Part shown: in pieces, positions 12,220-18,791 of the stretch
Layout: every line of letters begins with the position of its first letter
How positions within the stretch are numbered: position 1 is the stretch's first letter
Source: UBA8886 sp963578705
GTDB taxonomy: Archaea > Thermoplasmatota > Poseidoniia > MGIII > CG-Epi1
DNA length: 20,772 bases
Assembly (NCBI GenBank): GCA_963578705.1
Contig: CAUZDT010000019.1
Span: forward strand, 1 to 20,772
Reading direction: 5' to 3'
Notes under the pieces: model-generated
What the model was told of the DNA's origin: nothing
Databases searched by the model: none
The model's input: the letters and a program-made list of their open reading frames with translations, nothing else
Made by a program: the position numbers and the translations under genes

Positions 12220-14736
12220 TCAGCTGAACTCCATTTCATCTTCGTCCTCGACAACTTGTGCCTTCACCACGACTGGCGTCGCTTCGACTGCCCCGGCCTC
12301 GGCCGCGACCGCTTCGACCGGCGTTGCCACCACAGGTTGCGCCACGACCGGCTGCACTGCGACCGCCTCAACCGGCGTTGCCTCCACGGGTTGCGCCACG
12401 ACTGGCTGCGCGGCAACTGGCGTCGCTACGACCGGCTGCACCGCTACCGGCTCGAGCATGGTGGGTTGCGCCGCGACTGGTTCAGCCGCGACCGCCTGCA
12501 CCGGCGCGGGCTGGGGCGCCACTGGCGCCACATCGGCTACGAGAATCGTGGTGGCGATGGGGGGAGCCACTTCGACTGCCGCTACCGGGGCCGCCTCGAC
12601 AGAGGCGACCGGCGGCCCCTCCGTAGCGGCAACCGCAGGTGGCTCGTCAGGGTCGCCTTCCTCCTCGTCATCGTAATCCTCATCGTCGCGCGAGACATAC
12701 CAATAGCTGCCGCCGGCAATCCCGGCGAAGAGCACCGCTGCGAGTCCGTAGAGCAGCAGGCTGGAGCCCGCTTCCTCGGTCGCGGTTACCGCCTCGACGG
12801 CGAAGGCGCGCTTCTCGGAGATGCGCGCATGTTGGTCGTTCGAAAGCCAGACTTCCATGGTGTAGTGGCCGGTGGCTGCGCTGCCGGGAACGCTGACGCG
12901 CAGCGTCACCGTCTGCGTGCCGCCGGGCGGAATCAGTATCAGCGACTGCGCCGAAACTGGCTGGCCGTCGCGGTCGCTGAAGCTGAGCCAGCCTGAGGCG
13001 GCGGGGTCGGTCAACGATTCTGAAGCGAAATAAATCCGGATTGGCTCTTCGGGGTTGGTGTTGCGCACCTCGAACTGGTGGCTCATCGAACCCCCCTGCT
13101 CTGCGCTCAGTTGCAGGTTGGGGTTGCGCAGGTCGATGAAGCCGGACTGCACCAGCTCGATGTCGACCGTCGCGCTCTCGCTGCCGCTGCCGCCGCCCGT
13201 GAGCGACACGCTGATGGTGGCGGTCCCGGTGCCACCGCCGTAACTGGGGCTGACCGAGAGGGTCACTTGCACCTGTTGCGCCTCGTCCGGCGTGAGCCCG
13301 CTCACCATACTGGGGCTGAAGCTGGCCATGAACGCCCCGGAGGGGTTGGAGACCGTGCTGAAAGTGTAGCTCGCGTCCTGGTTGCCCTTGTTGGTGACTG
13401 CGACCTGGAACTGCACTTCCCCGCGGTCGCGGACGGTAATGTCGGGGCTGCCGAGCAGGTCGAGCCGGAAGCTCCAGTCGGGCTCAGGAATACTCGCGGT
13501 CGTCGAGAAAACCTGGCTGTCGTGGATGCCGGCATCGCTCTCGGCGCGGGCGGTAACGACGGTGTTGTCCTTCTCGCCGTCGCCCGCACTGGAGGGGGCA
13601 GAAATCGTCAGCTGGACCGACTTGCTGTCGTCCGCGGCGAGCTCAAAGTAATCGTTCCCCAGCTCGGCGGTCCAGCCATCAATCGTGCCGGCGGTCGAGA
13701 GCAGAACGTTGTCGTCGCCGCTGCCGCTGTTGTAGACCGTCAGCGTGTAGGTCACCGACTTGCCTGGGTTGACGTCACGCGACATGGTCCCGGCGTCGAC
13801 CTCCAGCTCGGGCGTGGCCGGGATGTTGACCCAGACCGTGAAGTCGGCACCCCATTCATGGTCGCTTAATGTATCTGTGAAGGTTACCTCGACCGAGTAG
13901 GCGTTGTTACCCGCCGGCAGCGAATGGCCCTCGTAGGACCAGTCGAAGCGCGCCTGCATCCAGGTGCCCTTGCTGGTCACCAGTTCGCAGCTGCCTTCCC
14001 AGGGCGACTCGTCCTGCGGGCCCATGCGCATCGTGTAGCCCGCCTTGCCGCCGGGCAGGTAGTCGTTGCCGAAGGCATCCTCGACGCGGGTGTAGACTAT
14101 GACCTTGCGACCGGTCTCGTCGTGGTTGGCCGCCCCGTCAGCGATGGCACGGGCGTGGCCCACCGGCAGGATGATACCACCTTCGAGGTCGGGCGAGGCG
14201 CGCGAGCCGTAGCGCAGCTCGATAGTGGCGTTGCCGGGCGGCTGCTGGCCCACGTTGAGGTTCCACTGCGCCTCGATGCGCAGCGTGAATCCGGCGGTCG
14301 GCAGTGCGGTGTGCGCCAGCGTCCCGCTCCCCTCGAGGAGCATCTCGTCGCCGTTGACAGTTTCGGTAGCAGTCTCGAAGCTGCCCTTCACCTCGTCGGC
14401 GACAACGATGCTGAACTGCAGCTTGATGTTGATATTATGCGAAGAGTAGACCATCACCTTGCCGCTCCATTCACCCGAGGCGTTAATCGAGAAGCCGAGG
14501 CTGGACGACTTCCAGTCGGCGACATGGATGTAGTTGTTGCCGGTCGGATTCGAGTCAACCTGCGCCGTGTGCGGGCTGTCGTCGAGCGGGCGGTCAACCA
14601 CCAGGTCGCCCGGGTCGTCGCTGGCGGCGTCCTCGTTCATGTAGAACACGACGGGAGCCTCTTCGGCGGAGAGCGCCGGCAGCAGCATCAGCAGTGCCAG
14701 GCTACCCAGCAATAGCAGTGAGCGGGAGATGTGCAT
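12220..14736 (-). CDS. Large secreted surface protein with Ig-like/NEW3-type domains, one C-terminal helix and a repetitive Pro-Val-Ala tail
   Basis: The 838-residue protein begins with a signal peptide (MHISRSLLLLGSLALL, cleavage near LSAEEA). An N-terminal beta-rich region (about 25-300) is followed by two or three Ig-like domains of the archaeal CARDB/NEW3 type, seen in DVNPGKSVTYTLTVYNSGSG and VQFQVAVTNKGNQDASYTFS, and then a further beta domain to about 650. A membrane helix (about 657-680) precedes a very acidic patch (DDEDYDDEEEGD) and a tail of about 140 residues made of V, A, P, Q, E and T, including two 18-residue repeats. By the usual topology that tail would be inside the cell. 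The frame is open upstream to 15336, but that overlaps the PUA gene; ATG 14736 starts the signal peptide and has a box A nearby. Function unknown, probably cell envelope. Confidence 0.85.
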   Translation of the reverse strand: MHISRSLLLLGSLALLMLLPALSAEEAPVVFYMNEDAASDDPGDLVVDRPLDDSPHTAQVDSNPTGNNYIHVADWKSSSLGFSINASGEWSGKVMVYSSHNINIKLQFSIVVADEVKGSFETATETVNGDEMLLEGSGTLAHTALPTAGFTLRIEAQWNLNVGQQPPGNATIELRYGSRASPDLEGGIILPVGHARAIADGAANHDETGRKVIVYTRVEDAFGNDYLPGGKAGYTMRMGPQDESPWEGSCELVTSKGTWMQARFDWSYEGHSLPAGNNAYSVEVTFTDTLSDHEWGADFTVWVNIPATPELEVDAGTMSRDVNPGKSVTYTLTVYNSGSGDDNVLLSTAGTIDGWTAELGNDYFELAADDSKSVQLTISAPSSAGDGEKDNTVVTARAESDAGIHDSQVFSTTASIPEPDWSFRLDLLGSPDITVRDRGEVQFQVAVTNKGNQDASYTFSTVSNPSGAFMASFSPSMVSGLTPDEAQQVQVTLSVSPSYGGGTGTATISVSLTGGGSGSESATVDIELVQSGFIDLRNPNLQLSAEQGGSMSHQFEVRNTNPEEPIRIYFASESLTDPAASGWLSFSDRDGQPVSAQSLILIPPGGTQTVTLRVSVPGSAATGHYTMEVWLSNDQHARISEKRAFAVEAVTATEEAGSSLLLYGLAAVLFAGIAGGSYWYVSRDDEDYDDEEEGDPDEPPAVAATEGPPVASVEAAPVAAVEVAPPIATTILVADVAPVAPQPAPVQAVAAEPVAAQPTMLEPVAVQPVVATPVAAQPVVAQPVEATPVEAVAVQPVVAQPVVATPVEAVAAEAGAVEATPVVVKAQVVEDEDEMEFS
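12317..12424. repeat. Two 54-bp tandem coding repeats in the surface-protein tail
   Basis: Copies at 12317-12370 and 12371-12424 both begin ACCGGCGTTGCC and share most bases over their first 36 positions. They encode an 18-residue V/A/Q/P-rich unit, with looser copies on both sides up to about 12500. Confidence 0.6.
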
Positions 14737-14760
14737 CAGGCAACGGCGATATCGGTTTCC

Positions 14761-14770
14761 ATATTTAACT
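14761..14770 (-). promoter_or_regulatory. Box A for the large surface protein
   Basis: On the minus strand AGTTAAATAT is centred about 29 bp before ATG 14736, predicting a leader of only a few bases. It lies just after the stop of the PUA gene, so the surface protein can be transcribed separately from it. Confidence 0.55.
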
Positions 14771-14774
14771 TGCG

Positions 14775-15272
14775 TTAATCGTCGCCGCCGAAATCCCAGA
14801 TGCTGTCGCCGATAAAATGGAGCGTCTTCACCGCCTTGCCGCGAGTGGCGGAGACCATCTCCACACCATCCATGGTCGCCTCGCCTACCGCCAGCGGCCG
14901 CTGGTGGTTTTCCTCGCGCACCCAGACCAGATCGCCCTTCGTGACCGCCTCGGCGACAGCGTTGATGCCGGCTGCCATTACGTTGGCGCCATTGCGCAGG
15001 AACGGCACCGCGCCCATGTCCACCTGCACCCAGCCACCCGGCGGCACCAGCTCGAGCAGGCCGCGTATCGCGAGGTGCCACGCTCCGCCGCGCTCGAGCG
15101 CAATCACGCGGCCGTCGCGCAGCAGCGCCTGCCCCGTCGGGGACTGCGCCAGCTCGACCTCGCCGGGGCGGTAGCTGAATTCGAGCTCGTGCGCCTCGGC
15201 CAGCGCCGCGTTCAGCGTGCGCGCCTCCCGCTTGTTGACCGGGTGGCGGCGACGCAGGTTGAACTGGGCCAT
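14775..15272 (-). CDS. PUA-domain RNA-binding protein (archaeal MCT-1/Tma20-like)
   Basis: The 165-residue protein has an N-terminal domain starting MAQFNLRRRHPVNKREAR and a C-terminal PUA domain (about 80-155) with VQVDMGAVPFLRNGANVMA, RPLAVGEATMDG and GKAVKTLHFIGDSIWDF. This arrangement and the wording of the PUA motifs match archaeal homologues of MCT-1/Tma20, which bind RNA and are linked to translation initiation or ribosome recycling in eukaryotes; the archaeal role is less certain. It is divergent from ugd, with start codons 48 bp apart and one A/T box between them. The minus-strand surface-protein gene follows after 38 bp but has its own promoter. Confidence 0.88.
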   Translation of the reverse strand: MAQFNLRRRHPVNKREARTLNAALAEAHELEFSYRPGEVELAQSPTGQALLRDGRVIALERGGAWHLAIRGLLELVPPGGWVQVDMGAVPFLRNGANVMAAGINAVAEAVTKGDLVWVREENHQRPLAVGEATMDGVEMVSATRGKAVKTLHFIGDSIWDFGGDD

Positions 15273-15292
15273 GCGGCCGCAGGACAGGGGGT

Positions 15293-15299
15293 CTTTTAG
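15293..15299. promoter_or_regulatory. Single box A shared by divergent PUA gene and ugd
   Basis: CTTTTAG (CTAAAAG on the minus strand) is the only A/T-rich stretch in the gap. Its centre, 15296, is midway between the A of the PUA ATG (15272) and the A of the ugd ATG (15320), 24 bp from each. This is the same geometry as at hutI/serS. Confidence 0.55.
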
Positions 15300-15319
15300 C
15301 GGACCGCACTGGGCGCGCG

Positions 15320-16633
15320 ATGCGCATCGCAGTCATGGGAACTGGCTACGTCGGACTCGTCACAGGAGCCACGCTGGCGGCCTCCGGCCACGACGTGGCG
15401 TGCCTTGATATCCTCCCCGAGCGAGTCGCGGCGCTCAATGCGGGGGAATGCCCGATTTTCGAGCCGGGGCTGCCCGAAGTCCTCGCCGCCGGGCTGGCGT
15501 CGGGGAAGCTACACGGCTCGGGCGAAATGGCCGACGAAATCAGCGCCGCGGATTTGACATTCATCTGCGTTGGCACCCCGTCGCGCGACGACGGCTCGAT
15601 GGATATGGCACAGGTCGAGTCGGCCGCAGCGGCCATCGGCGACGCGCTCGCCGGCGGCGAGCGCGAGCATGTCGTCGTCGTGAAATCGACCGTCCTGCCG
15701 CGGACGACCGAGGAGCTGGTGCTGCCGCGAGTGCTCGAGCGCAGCGGACGCGACCGCGCGAGCGTAGGCTTCGCGATGAACCCCGAGTTCCTGCGCGAAG
15801 GCAGCGCCGTGGCGGACGCGCTGGCGCCAGACCGCATCGTCATCGGCGCTGCGGACGGGCTGGCGCGGGCGAAGCTGCGCGAGCTTTACGCGGGCGCGGA
15901 GTGCCCCGTACTGGAGTGCGACCCCCGCACGGCGGAGATGGTCAAGTATGCCAGCAACGCGTTCCTCGCCGCGAAGGTCTCCTACGCCAACGAGGTCGCG
16001 AACCTCTGCGAGGCGTGGGGCATCGACTTCGCGACCGTCGCGGAGGGGATGGGGCTCGACGACCGCATCTCACCCCGCTTCCTGCGCGCCGGCGCCGGCT
16101 ACGGCGGCTCCTGCTTTCCCAAGGACGTAAAGGCGCTGCGCGCCGCCGCCGCCGCCGAAAAGTTGCCGGCGGCGATGCTCGACGCGACGCTGGCGGTCAA
16201 CGAGTCGCAGCCGCTGCTGCTCGTCGCGTGGGCTCGCGACGCGCTCGGTTCGCTCGAAGGCAAGCGCGTCGCCATCCTCGGCCTCGCCTTCAAGCCCGAC
16301 ACCGATGACGTGCGCGAGGCGCGCGCCGCCGTGGTGGCCCGCGCCCTGCTCGAAGCCGGCGCCAGCGTCGTCGGCTGCGACCCGCAGGCAGCCGCCAACT
16401 TCACCGTGCTGTGCGACATCAAAATCGCCGCCTCCGCAGAGGCGGCGCTCGACGGCGCCGACTGTGCCATCCTGATGACCGAGTGGCCCGAGTATGCGGC
16501 GCTGCCGCCGGCCGTCTTCGCGGAGCGCATGGCGCGGCCGCTGGTGCTCGACGGCCGCCGCGCGCTGGACGCCAAGGCGTTACGTGACGCGGGCATCGAG
16601 TATCGCGCCATCGGGCTTGGCGGAAGCGAGTAA
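15320..16633 (+). CDS. ugd: UDP-glucose 6-dehydrogenase family protein
   Basis: The 437-residue protein begins MRIAVMGTGYVGLVTGATLA, with the NAD-binding GxGxxG motif at residues 7-12. Family segments follow: FICVGTPSRDDGSMD, VVKSTVLPRTTEE, NPEFLREGSAVAD, MVKYASNAFLAAKVSYANE and GYGGSCFPKDV, with the catalytic cysteine at 265. GLAFKPDTDDVREA marks the C-terminal domain. The enzyme oxidises UDP-glucose to UDP-glucuronate through a thioester on that cysteine, feeding surface polysaccharide or glycoprotein glycans. A UDP-N-acetylhexosamine dehydrogenase remains possible, but length and motif wording favour UDP-glucose. No glycosyltransferase genes adjoin it. It takes the place usually held by an Lsm gene upstream of rpl37e in many euryarchaea. 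Confidence 0.94.
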   Translation: MRIAVMGTGYVGLVTGATLAASGHDVACLDILPERVAALNAGECPIFEPGLPEVLAAGLASGKLHGSGEMADEISAADLTFICVGTPSRDDGSMDMAQVESAAAAIGDALAGGEREHVVVVKSTVLPRTTEELVLPRVLERSGRDRASVGFAMNPEFLREGSAVADALAPDRIVIGAADGLARAKLRELYAGAECPVLECDPRTAEMVKYASNAFLAAKVSYANEVANLCEAWGIDFATVAEGMGLDDRISPRFLRAGAGYGGSCFPKDVKALRAAAAAEKLPAAMLDATLAVNESQPLLLVAWARDALGSLEGKRVAILGLAFKPDTDDVREARAAVVARALLEAGASVVGCDPQAAANFTVLCDIKIAASAEAALDGADCAILMTEWPEYAALPPAVFAERMARPLVLDGRRALDAKALRDAGIEYRAIGLGGSE

Positions 16634-16637
16634 ATTC

Positions 16638-16645
16638 TTTAATAA
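16638..16645 (+). promoter_or_regulatory. Box A for the rpl37e-purF transcript
   Basis: TTTAATAA follows the ugd stop and predicts transcription from about 16667, giving rpl37e a leader of about 36 nt. Confidence 0.6.
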
Positions 16646-16667
16646 GCCGCCCAAGTCCGCCATCTCC

Positions 16668-16687
16668 CCGCGGTCCGTGGACTGCGG
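16668..16687 (+). promoter_or_regulatory. Hairpin at the 5' end of the rpl37e leader
   Basis: CCGCGGTC and GACTGCGG can form an 8-bp stem (one G-U) with loop CGTG. It starts at the predicted 5' end of the mRNA and ends 5 bases before the ribosome site at 16693. It could protect the 5' end or act in feedback control; at the DNA level it is also an imperfect palindrome. Confidence 0.5.
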
Positions 16688-16692
16688 AATCT

Positions 16693-16697
16693 GGTGA
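16693..16697 (+). promoter_or_regulatory. Shine-Dalgarno-like sequence of rpl37e
   Basis: GGTGA lies six bases before ATG 16704, matching the archaeal 16S rRNA tail, and supports this start for the short gene. Confidence 0.6.
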
Positions 16698-16703
16698 AAC
16701 ACC

Positions 16704-16868
16704 ATGACCAAAGGCACAGCATCTTTCGGAAAGCGGCAGAAGAAGACCCACATCATCTGCCGGCGCTGCGGCCGTCACGCTTACCACGTTCGTAAGAAGC
16801 GCTGCGCCGCCTGTGGCTTCGGCGCCTCCGCGCGCCAGCGCAGCTACAGCTGGGCCAAGACGCACTGA
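16704..16868 (+). CDS. rpl37e: Large-subunit ribosomal protein L37e (eL37)
   Basis: The 54-residue protein starts MTKGTASFGKRQKKTHIICR and carries the zinc-ribbon cysteines in CRRC (19 and 22) and CAAC (34 and 37), followed by the basic end RQRSYSWAKTH. Sequence, size and zinc motif are those of archaeal and eukaryotic eL37, which binds 23S rRNA near the exit tunnel; bacteria lack it, so this gene supports archaeal origin. Its TGA overlaps the purF ATG by one base (TGATG at 16866-16870), and the rpl37e-purF order is common in euryarchaea. Confidence 0.97.
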   Translation: MTKGTASFGKRQKKTHIICRRCGRHAYHVRKKRCAACGFGASARQRSYSWAKTH

Positions 16869-18271
16869 TGCCCCTGCGGGAGGCGTGCGGCGTCGTCGGC
16901 ATCACCACCACGACGCCGGTATTGCACAACCTGCTCGTCGGCTTGCGCGCACTCCAGCACCGCGGGCAGGAATCGGCCGGCGTCGCGCTCTGGGACGACG
17001 GCCACCTGACGCGGCGCGGGATGGGGCTGGTATCGGAAGCGCTTACCAACTTCGAGACGCGCTTCCACGACGCCGCGACCGGCATCGGCCACGTGCGCTA
17101 CTCAACCGCCGGCGGCTCCTCGCTGCGTAACGCGCAGCCGATAACGGCCAGCTTCGCAACCGGCGAACTGAGTCTGGCGCACAACGGCACCATCTCCAAC
17201 CAGCAGGAACTGCGCGAGCAGTGGGAGACCGAGGGCGCCGCCTTCATGTCCGACACCGACTCGGAAATCATCGTGCGGCTCATCGCGCACCGGCTGCCGC
17301 ACGCCGGCTCAATGGTCGGCGCCATCCGCGAGGCGATGGGGCGCATGGTCGGCAGCTACTCGATTGCGATGCTGCACAACGACGAACTCTTTGCCTTCCG
17401 CGACCCGCTCGGCATCAAGCCGCTCTGCCTCGGTGAGCTGCCCGACGGCCACGTCATCGCCTCTGAGAGCGTCGCGCTCGACGCGATGGGTGCCACCTTC
17501 GTGCGCGACATCACGCCGGGCGAAATCGTCCAGCTGACGCCCGACGGCGTCACCTCGCACCCGCCCGCCGCCGGGGGCGAACGGGCGTTCTGCATGTTCG
17601 AATACGTCTACTTCGCGCGGCCCGACTCGCGCATGGACGGCACGCTGGCCTACTCGGTGCGGCAGGAACTGGGGCGCCAGCTCTGGCGCGAGCATCCGGT
17701 CGAGGCCGACGTAGTGGTGCCAGTGCCCGACTCGGGCATCGCGCACGCGCTGGGCTTTGCCGAGGCGTCCGGACTGCCCTACCGCGAGGGGCTCATCAAG
17801 AACCGCTACGTCTGGCGCTCGTTCATCCAGCCGCACAACGCGCAGCGCAAGGCGACCATCAACGAAAAGCTGAACCCGATACGCGAGTTCCTTGAGGGAC
17901 AGAGAGTGGTACTCATCGACGACTCCATCGTGCGCGGCAACACTTCGCGCCGTATCGTCGCGCGCGTCCGCGAAGCGGGCGCGCGAGAGGTGCACCTGCG
18001 GGTCGGCTGCCCGCCAATTATCGCCCCCTGCTACCTCGGTATTGACATGCCGAGCCGCGAGGAATTCATCGCCCCCGGCAAGAGCGCGGAGGAAATCACG
18101 CGCGACATCGGCGCCGATTCTGTCGCTTATATATCTATCAACGGGCTGGTGCGAGCGGTCGGCAAGCCGCACGACGAGCTCTGCCTCGGCTGTATCAGCG
18201 AGGAATATCCGGTCCCGATTCCGGGCGAGCGGATACGCGGGCAGGCGACGCTGGAAGAGTTCGAAGCGTAA
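16868..18271 (+). CDS. purF: Amidophosphoribosyltransferase
   Basis: The 467-residue enzyme catalyses the first committed step of purine synthesis, PRPP plus glutamine to phosphoribosylamine. The N-terminal glutaminase has the nucleophile Cys7 in EACGVVGI, preceded by a six-residue stretch that would be cleaved as a short propeptide, then GIGHVRYSTAGGS and LAHNGTISN. The C-terminal half has the PRPP-binding loop VVLIDDSIVRGNTSRRIV. Cysteines at 242 (FCMFEYVYFARPDS), 388 (APCYLGIDMPS) and 439/442 (CLGC) match the four ligands of the structural [4Fe-4S] cluster of the Bacillus subtilis-type enzyme, so this is probably the iron-sulfur form. It is coupled to rpl37e by a one-base overlap. Its stop lies one base from the stop of the convergent regulator gene. 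Confidence 0.97.
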   Translation: MPLREACGVVGITTTTPVLHNLLVGLRALQHRGQESAGVALWDDGHLTRRGMGLVSEALTNFETRFHDAATGIGHVRYSTAGGSSLRNAQPITASFATGELSLAHNGTISNQQELREQWETEGAAFMSDTDSEIIVRLIAHRLPHAGSMVGAIREAMGRMVGSYSIAMLHNDELFAFRDPLGIKPLCLGELPDGHVIASESVALDAMGATFVRDITPGEIVQLTPDGVTSHPPAAGGERAFCMFEYVYFARPDSRMDGTLAYSVRQELGRQLWREHPVEADVVVPVPDSGIAHALGFAEASGLPYREGLIKNRYVWRSFIQPHNAQRKATINEKLNPIREFLEGQRVVLIDDSIVRGNTSRRIVARVREAGAREVHLRVGCPPIIAPCYLGIDMPSREEFIAPGKSAEEITRDIGADSVAYISINGLVRAVGKPHDELCLGCISEEYPVPIPGERIRGQATLEEFEA

Positions 18272-18272
18272 A

Positions 18273-18791
18273 CTACAGCGCAATCAGGTAGTAGCGCTTG
18301 AAACGACCCCAGAACCGCGATTCCAGCTCGCCGCGCCGCTCGAGTTCCCCGAGGTGGTAGCCGGCCAGCTGCCGGCTCACCTCGAGGTTCTCGGCGATTT
18401 CCTTCTGGCTCATCCCACTGCGGTCGGTCAGCAGCGCCAAGATTTGCTGCTGGAGCCGGTGCAGCAGCGGCCCCGGGTCCACCTTGACACCGACCGGGAA
18501 GAACCGCTTGTGCGTCCCCTCGATTTCGGCGCGGACGAACCCCTCGGTCTCGAGGATGTCGAGGTGGTAGGTCACGACGCCGTTCGAGAGCTCGAGGCTG
18601 TCGCGAATCGAGGAGTAGCAGTCGCCCGGGTTAGCGCGCACGTAGCCGTAAATCTGCCCGCGCACGAACTGGTCCAGCACTTCGTCCTTGCGGAGCCTGA
18701 CGTAGAGCGGAAGGCAGAGCAGCCAGAGCCATGACCGACCTCTGTCAGTCGCGTAGACGGCGGCGAAAGGAGGCGACCACCCCCGTTCCAC
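18273..18791 (-). CDS. Membrane-associated transcription regulator with two winged-helix domains
   Basis: The 172-residue protein has a short hydrophobic segment (SWLWLLCLPLYVRL, about 19-32), then wHTH 1 (about 42-98: GQIYGYVRANPG, LELSNGVVTYHLDILETEGF) and wHTH 2 (about 108-170: ALLTDRSGMSQKEIAENLEV, RQLAGYHLGELERRGE). Tandem ArsR/MarR-like wHTH domains behind a membrane segment are a pattern I recall from euryarchaeal regulators. The start is GTG 18791, which overlaps the last 47 bases of the upstream surface-protein gene in another frame; no better start lies downstream before the first HTH. Cotranscription with a surface protein suggests it could respond to envelope state, but its target genes are unknown. 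It ends tail to tail with purF, one base apart. Confidence 0.82.
   Translation of the reverse strand: MERGWSPPFAAVYATDRGRSWLWLLCLPLYVRLRKDEVLDQFVRGQIYGYVRANPGDCYSSIRDSLELSNGVVTYHLDILETEGFVRAEIEGTHKRFFPVGVKVDPGPLLHRLQQQILALLTDRSGMSQKEIAENLEVSRQLAGYHLGELERRGELESRFWGRFKRYYLIAL

Noticed and set aside
12240..12500. CRISPR-like repeats
   Set aside because: The repeats are tandem without spacers and in frame within the surface-protein tail.
14737..15336. N-terminal extension of the large surface protein by about 200 residues
   Set aside because: It is out of phase with and fully overlaps the well-supported PUA gene, and the signal peptide begins at 14736.
17309..18283. Minus-strand open frame opposite purF
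   Set aside because: Shadow of purF; Arg/Asp/His-rich with no motif.
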